Part shown: in pieces, positions 57,182 to 64,000 of the stretch | Layout: each line of letters opens with the position of its first letter | Numbering within the stretch: position 1 is the stretch's first letter | DNA from: Bradyrhizobium xenonodulans | GTDB taxonomy: Bacteria > Pseudomonadota > Alphaproteobacteria > Rhizobiales > Xanthobacteraceae | Assembly (NCBI RefSeq): GCF_027594865.1 | Contig: NZ_CP089391.1 | Span: 5,176,501-5,240,500 of the forward strand | DNA: 64,000 nucleotides | Reading direction: 5' to 3' | Translations under genes and position numbers: made by a program | Notes under the pieces: model-generated | What the model was told of the DNA's origin: nothing | What the model saw: the letters and a program-made list of their open reading frames with translations, nothing else | Databases searched by the model: none

Positions 57182-57862
57182 TCAATTCGCCGCGAAGCAA
57201 TACAGCAGACCGTCGCCACCGGTGCTCTTCAGATCGGCCTGCGAGCAGCCGCCGTCGGGACCGCGCGAGGGGTGCGAGCTGTTCCAGGACTTCGAAGGCT
57301 CGTCGTCGCGCAGGCCCTTGCGATCGGCATGGCCGACCACCGCAGCGCCTTGCGTGCTCGACGTCCAGTTCTTGCAGGTCTTGTCGTCACCCGCGGGAAA
57401 AGCGGTGCCGTCGGCCTGCGATCCGGTGAGGATGTCGTGCCGGTTCGGCGTGTCGCCGGCGCCGTTGATGACCTCGCCCTTCTCGCTGAGCGCAGTCTGC
57501 TTGGTGAGATTGTTGGCCGAGCCATGCAGGTCGGCCAGGTCCTTGGCGATGACCGCGCCCTTGGCATTTTGCCACGGTCCCTTGCCGATGCGGTCTTTTG
57601 CGTTGACGGCCGGCTTGCCGTCTGCGGCCTGCGTCGAGAGATAAGCGCGCCAGGTCTTCGTGCCGGCGCCGCCGGCCTGCGCCAGCTTCTGGCATTGCGC
57701 GTCGGCCCCCTCCAGGCCGCCGAGATCGGCGCCCTTGCCAGGGCCGCTGGACGTGACGAAGAAGGTCATGTCGGCGGATTGCGCCTGCGCCGATGGCGCC
57801 GCAAGCAGGGCCATTGCGAGTGCAAGGCCTGAAATCGTCGCGGATCTCTCGATGCGGATCAT
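57182..57862 (-). CDS. Secreted hypothetical protein, lectin-like
   Basis: 226 residues. Signal peptide to AQAQ. The mature part contains FFVTSSGPGKGADLGGLEGA, KTWRAYLSTQAADGKP, and a late GGCSQADLKSTGGDGLLYCF with four Cys in all. These are features of secreted proteins often annotated as lectins in rhizobia; no activity is established. The stop is just past the repeat. Confidence 0.78.
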   Translation of the reverse strand: MIRIERSATISGLALAMALLAAPSAQAQSADMTFFVTSSGPGKGADLGGLEGADAQCQKLAQAGGAGTKTWRAYLSTQAADGKPAVNAKDRIGKGPWQNAKGAVIAKDLADLHGSANNLTKQTALSEKGEVINGAGDTPNRHDILTGSQADGTAFPAGDDKTCKNWTSSTQGAAVVGHADRKGLRDDEPSKSWNSSHPSRGPDGGCSQADLKSTGGDGLLYCFAAN

Positions 57863-57950
57863 GTTGTCCTCCCAATTGTGTTTGTCGTTGGCCGCCTGAT
57901 TTCAACCCGACGCGCGCCGGCTTATTCCGATGCCGCGATGCGAGATGTGC

Positions 57951-57985
57951 AAAAGAAAAGGGCGCCGTGCAAAAGCACGACGCCC
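57951..57985 (-). terminator. Intrinsic terminator of the Tim44-domain gene
   Basis: On the minus strand: GGGCGTCGTGC, loop TTTT, GCACGGCGCCC, then TTTTCTTTT. Stem of 11 bp with one G-U pair. It lies 23 bp past the stop at 58008. Confidence 0.9.
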
Positions 57986-58007
57986 TGGTTTCTCATGTGG
58001 GACGCGA

Positions 58008-58994
58008 TCAGTTGGTCTGCTGGATCGCCGACAATTCCCAACCGCTGCCAGGACGGCGGGCGAAGGTCCAGACTTCGGTGGCCTCGCCCGGCTGCTCGCT
58101 GCCGGCGACAACCGCGTTGGTGTTGCGGTCGAGCGTCTTGTCAGTGAGCGCGAAGCGCAGCGCCACCGTGGCGTACTCGGTCTCGCCTTCGCGCCAGGCT
58201 TCCGCGAGGTCGCCCTGCAACAGCTTCACATTCGTGACCTTGTTGACGACGTTGCGGGCGCGGTTCTGGCCAAGATCCTGCTCGAAATAAGAGACCATTT
58301 CCGGCGTCGCGAGCGTGTGCAGCTTGGCCACGTCCTCGTTCGACCATGCGGTCTGGACATCGCCGAGCAGACGCTCGAACGCCTCATAGTCATCAGGCTT
58401 GATCTCGAGCGGGGCGTTGTTGGCGGCGCCGAAGCCAAAGCCGCCGAGGCCACCACCAAGTCCGCCGCCGCTGCGATAGTTCGGCTGCGGTCCCGGACCG
58501 GCGCCGGCATCAGCGTTGGCATAGGCCGTCTGCGGGGTATGGCGGCGCTGCCACCAGGACATCGCGAACCGGACCACCAACACGACGAGGGCGATCTGGA
58601 TGATCAGGCCGATGATCGACGACAGGCCGCCGAGGCCACCGAACAGGCCGCCGCCGAACAGCATGCCGAGCAGGCCTGCGCCGAGGAAGCCGGCCGCAAG
58701 GCCGCCCATGAAGCCGCCGGCGCGGCCGAACAGGCCGCCGCGCGCGGGCGCAGTGGCGGCAGAATTCATGCCTGCGCCCGGCTGGGTGTAGGTGCGGTTG
58801 AACTGCGAGGTCGAGCCCGGCGCGGTCGTGGTCGAGGGCGGCGCCGAATAGGTGCGCGAGCCGCGCGACCCCGACGACATGCCGCCGCCGACGCGCGCGT
58901 CAGCGGACGAGATCGCCAGTGCAGTCGGCAGTGCAAGCGCCAGCACGACGGCGATCGTCTTGAAGAGACTGCGGGAGCGTTGCGAGAAAGTCAT
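58008..58994 (-). CDS. Tim44-domain membrane protein
   Basis: 328 residues from ATG 58994. Signal peptide or first helix to SADA, then a Ser/Thr/Pro linker, a Gly-rich helix pair (GGFMGGLAAGFLGAGLLGML, IIGLIIQIALVVLVVRFAMS) and a C-terminal Tim44-like domain (LEIKPDDYEAFERLLGDVQT through VWTFARRPGSGWELSAIQ). In bacteria such proteins sit in the inner membrane and may help insert or assemble complexes. Single gene with a strong terminator. Confidence 0.87.
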   Translation of the reverse strand: MTFSQRSRSLFKTIAVVLALALPTALAISSADARVGGGMSSGSRGSRTYSAPPSTTTAPGSTSQFNRTYTQPGAGMNSAATAPARGGLFGRAGGFMGGLAAGFLGAGLLGMLFGGGLFGGLGGLSSIIGLIIQIALVVLVVRFAMSWWQRRHTPQTAYANADAGAGPGPQPNYRSGGGLGGGLGGFGFGAANNAPLEIKPDDYEAFERLLGDVQTAWSNEDVAKLHTLATPEMVSYFEQDLGQNRARNVVNKVTNVKLLQGDLAEAWREGETEYATVALRFALTDKTLDRNTNAVVAGSEQPGEATEVWTFARRPGSGWELSAIQQTN

Positions 58995-59254
58995 GTGCGT
59001 TTCCCAAATCCCCGGCATGGGGACGTGCCCCTAAGATGGGCAGACTTCCCGAAAAGTGAAGACGGTTTCGGAACCTATGGCTGCGGCCCTCAGTCGCGGG
59101 GATGTGGCAAAAGCCCATATTTGGCGAGGGTTTGGCGGGATGCGGCGGGGAACCGTGGTCGCTGGTTACCGGCGGGTTTACGCCCGAAATTCCGCTTTTT
59201 CCCCTCCTCGTCGAGGGCCCAGCTCTCTCCGCGGCAATGACGAGAGCGCGACCC

Positions 59255-61834
<2,580 letters not shown>

Positions 61835-61988
61835 CTCAAGCTGGCGCAGCCTGTTGGCAGAGAATCAACGCGCTGCGGCGCGCGCGGGGTCTTCCCTGCC
61901 TCATCAGGACCCGCAGGCGCAAGGGCAGCAAGGGCGAAAGGTACGCTGATTCCCAGTTTACGGCCATTTCCGGTATTTTTCGGGTGTT

Positions 61989-63068
61989 TTAGCCTCGCCC
62001 GGCGCTGAAGCCACGCTTCAGCCGCATGACGTAGCCGATGACTTCGGCGACCGCATGGTAGTGCTCGGTCGGGATTTCCTGGTCGATTTCGACGGTGGCG
62101 TAGAGCGCGCGGGCCAGCGGCACGTTTTCGACGATCGGAATGTCGTGCTCCCGCGCGATCTCCCGAATCTTGAAGGCGAGGTTGTCGACGCCCTTGGCGA
62201 CGCAGATCGGCGCCGACATGCCGCGCTCGTAGGACAGCGCCACCGAATAGTGGGTCGGGTTGGTGATGATCACGGAAGCCTTGGGAACCGCCGCCATCAT
62301 GCGCTTCTTGGCGCGCTGCTGCCGCAGCTGCCTGATCTTGCCCTTGATGTGCGGGTCGCCTTCGGACTGCTTGAACTCTTCCTTGATCTCCTGGAGCGAC
62401 ATCTTCTGCCGCTGGAACCAGCTGCGATACTGGAAGAAATAGTCGGCGATGGCGACGACCGCGAGCGCCGCGACCACCGCGCCGAGCAGGTGGACGGTCA
62501 TGCTGGTGGTGGTACCGAGCATGGCGGCCGGATCGAGCCTGACCATCGCCTCCATGCGATGCCGCTCCGGCCACAGGATCATGGTCATGACCACGCCGAG
62601 CGCGATCAACTTGCCGATGCCCTTCAGGAAATTCGCCGCCGCCTGCTTGCCGAAGATGCGCGCGAAGCCGGCCGCAGGCGAAATCTTGCTGAATTTGGGC
62701 GTCAGGGATTCGGCCGACCAGACCAGACGGTGCTGGAGCATGTTGCCGGCAATGGCCGCCAGCACCAGCATCAGCAAGGGCACCCCGACCGCCGCGAGCA
62801 CGGCGACTTCGATCTGCTGCATCAGCGCGAGCAGAGCCCTGCCGTCGGTCTTGATCATCCAGGCATTGGCGAGCAGGTTCCGCATCGGCGTCACCAGTCC
62901 GCTGCCCACCGAGGCCGAGAAGGTCGAGAGCACGAGCGTGGCGCCCGCGATCATGAACCAGGTGTTGATCTCCTGGCTCTTGGCGACGTCGCCGCGTTCG
63001 AGCGCCTCGTCGAGGCGTTTTTGCGTCGGGTCTTCTGTTTGACTCTCGGGATCCTTGTCTTCCGCCAT
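61989..63068 (-). CDS. flhB: Flagellar export apparatus protein FlhB
   Basis: 359 residues. Four membrane helices and a cytoplasmic domain with the autocleavage motif Asn270-Pro271-Thr272-His273, which switches secretion from hook to filament subunits. N-terminal SQTEDPTQKRLDEALERGDV is typical. It follows fliR by 10 bp on the same strand in the order fliQ-fliR-flhB. Confidence 0.95.
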   Translation of the reverse strand: MAEDKDPESQTEDPTQKRLDEALERGDVAKSQEINTWFMIAGATLVLSTFSASVGSGLVTPMRNLLANAWMIKTDGRALLALMQQIEVAVLAAVGVPLLMLVLAAIAGNMLQHRLVWSAESLTPKFSKISPAAGFARIFGKQAAANFLKGIGKLIALGVVMTMILWPERHRMEAMVRLDPAAMLGTTTSMTVHLLGAVVAALAVVAIADYFFQYRSWFQRQKMSLQEIKEEFKQSEGDPHIKGKIRQLRQQRAKKRMMAAVPKASVIITNPTHYSVALSYERGMSAPICVAKGVDNLAFKIREIAREHDIPIVENVPLARALYATVEIDQEIPTEHYHAVAEVIGYVMRLKRGFSAGRG

Positions 63069-63078
63069 CGATCCCTCG

Positions 63079-63849
63079 TTACCTGAGCGGCATCATCTGG
63101 TGCATCACACCGATGAAGTAATCGAGATACGTGCCCATCATCGCCGTGAGCACCACGGCGAGCACCAGGAAGCCGAGGAAGATCGACAGCGGCACGCCGA
63201 CGAAATAGACCTGCATCTGCGGCATCAGCCGCGCGAGAATCCCCAGCCCGATGTTGAAGACGAGGCCGAACACCAGGAATGGTCCGGAGAGTTGCAGACC
63301 GAGCCGGAACGCGGCAGCAAAGGCGCGCGTCGCAAGCGAGGCGACATCGCCGCTGGAGACGGTCTCGCCCGGCGAGAAGATCGCATAGCTGTCGTTCAGC
63401 GCGGCGATCACCAGATGATGGCTGTCGGTGGCAAACAGCAGCGTCACCCCGAGCATGGTCAGGAAATTGCCGACCAGCACGCCCTGCTGTCCCTGGGTCG
63501 GATCGACCGAGGTGACGAAGCCGAGCCCCATCTGCTGCGCGATCACGGAGCCCGCGACCTGGAGCGCCGACAGCGTCACGCGCGCGGTCGCTCCCAGCAC
63601 GATGCCGATCACGATCTCATGCAGCATCAGCACCAGCAGCGGCGCGAGCGATCCCATGTCGACCTGATAGGCGTTGCGGTGCAGCGGCAGAATGATGAGC
63701 GTGAGCAGCAGCGCGATCGACAGCTTGATCCGCGTCGGAATGTTGGTCTCGCCCAGCCCCGGCAACAGCATCACCATCGCGCCGACCCGGGCGAAGGCGA
63801 GCATGAAGGACGCGGCAAGCGCCGGCAGCAGCGAGACGTCGATGCGCAT
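63079..63849 (-). CDS. fliR: Flagellar export apparatus protein FliR
   Basis: 256 residues, about six membrane helices (LPALAASFMLAFARVGAMVM, LLLTLIILPLHRNAY, and others). It forms the export gate with FliP and FliQ. It follows fliQ by 17 bp and precedes flhB. Confidence 0.94.
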   Translation of the reverse strand: MRIDVSLLPALAASFMLAFARVGAMVMLLPGLGETNIPTRIKLSIALLLTLIILPLHRNAYQVDMGSLAPLLVLMLHEIVIGIVLGATARVTLSALQVAGSVIAQQMGLGFVTSVDPTQGQQGVLVGNFLTMLGVTLLFATDSHHLVIAALNDSYAIFSPGETVSSGDVASLATRAFAAAFRLGLQLSGPFLVFGLVFNIGLGILARLMPQMQVYFVGVPLSIFLGFLVLAVVLTAMMGTYLDYFIGVMHQMMPLR

Positions 63850-63866
63850 AGCGCTCGCATTGTGCC

Positions 63867-64000
63867 TCAGCCGCCGATGATTCGCGACGATATCCGCAGC
63901 ATGTGGGCGTGGAGCGAATCGGCCATGAACGGGAGCGCCAACAGCATCGTGGCGAAGATGGCCAGGATCTTCGGCACGTAGATCAGCGTCTGCTCCTGGA
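63867..64000 (-). CDS. fliQ: Flagellar export apparatus protein FliQ, C-terminal part
   Basis: The last 44 codons; the gene runs off the right edge. QEQTLIYVPKILAIFATM then LALPFMADSLHAHMLRISSR match the FliQ C-terminal helix hairpin. FliQ is a small export-gate subunit. It overlaps nothing and is 17 bp from fliR. Confidence 0.9.
   Translation of the reverse strand, partial: QEQTLIYVPKILAIFATMLLALPFMADSLHAHMLRISSRIIGG

Overview
The window looks like a chromosomal segment of an alphaproteobacterium of the Bradyrhizobium type. The evidence is high G+C, the separate small PurS subunit, an F1-ATPase zeta inhibitor, the essential kinase CckA next to flhB-fliR-fliQ, an alphaproteobacterial SOS box (GTTC-N7-GTTC) before recA, and several dispersed palindromic repeats of the kind common in this genus. 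No rRNA, tRNA, CRISPR array or intact transposase was seen. The genus is inferred from gene content, not from a search.

Layout. 1-3.3 kb: a periplasmic substrate-binding protein fragment and purQ, purS and purC, interrupted by a corA-type Mg transporter. 3.5-12.6 kb: zeta subunit, LysR regulator with a divergent PEP-mutase-like enzyme, cyanase, a BTAD/alpha-beta hydrolase fusion, a tightly overlapping mddA - HTH regulator - quinone oxidoreductase operon, and a Ca/H antiporter. 12.6-20 kb: a tRNA methyltransferase fused to an endonuclease-like domain, icd, a cyclic-nucleotide-gated K channel, and alaS. 20-25 kb: a tandem glycine riboswitch followed by gcvT, gcvH and gcvP. 25-28.7 kb: two tandem DUF1835-like genes and recA with its LexA box.

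28.7-35.3 kb is an accessory stretch made almost only of very small genes. Three copies of one palindromic bidirectional terminator sit between small reading frames, two paralogous 66-residue proteins lie 1 kb apart, and a tandem pair of promoter-like block + hairpin + intrinsic terminator units probably encodes small RNAs. Several small secreted proteins and a thioesterase follow. 35.3-46.8 kb: a PQQ dehydrogenase of unusual topology, a sulfur/redox cluster (two YeeE/YedE-like transporters, a SqrR/BigR-type ArsR regulator, an orphan ccoG), a BioF2-type acyltransferase, a hicBA toxin-antitoxin pair, a DsbA-like protein, an XRE regulator, and a SET-domain lysine methyltransferase with a basic tail.

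46.9-50.8 kb is the most interesting regulatory unit. A TetR regulator is divergent from a carotenoid-cleavage oxygenase and a small membrane protein, followed by a second promoter driving two more membrane proteins, one of the YciB septation family. Both forward promoters are copies of one roughly 70-bp design: an imperfect operator, -35, 17-bp spacer, -10, then a perfect 19-bp palindrome. This defines a compact self-contained regulon. 50.8-64 kb: small secreted and SH3 proteins, class I fumarase, a methyltransferase-like membrane protein, a GST, a Tim44-domain protein, cckA and the flagellar export genes flhB, fliR and fliQ (partial).
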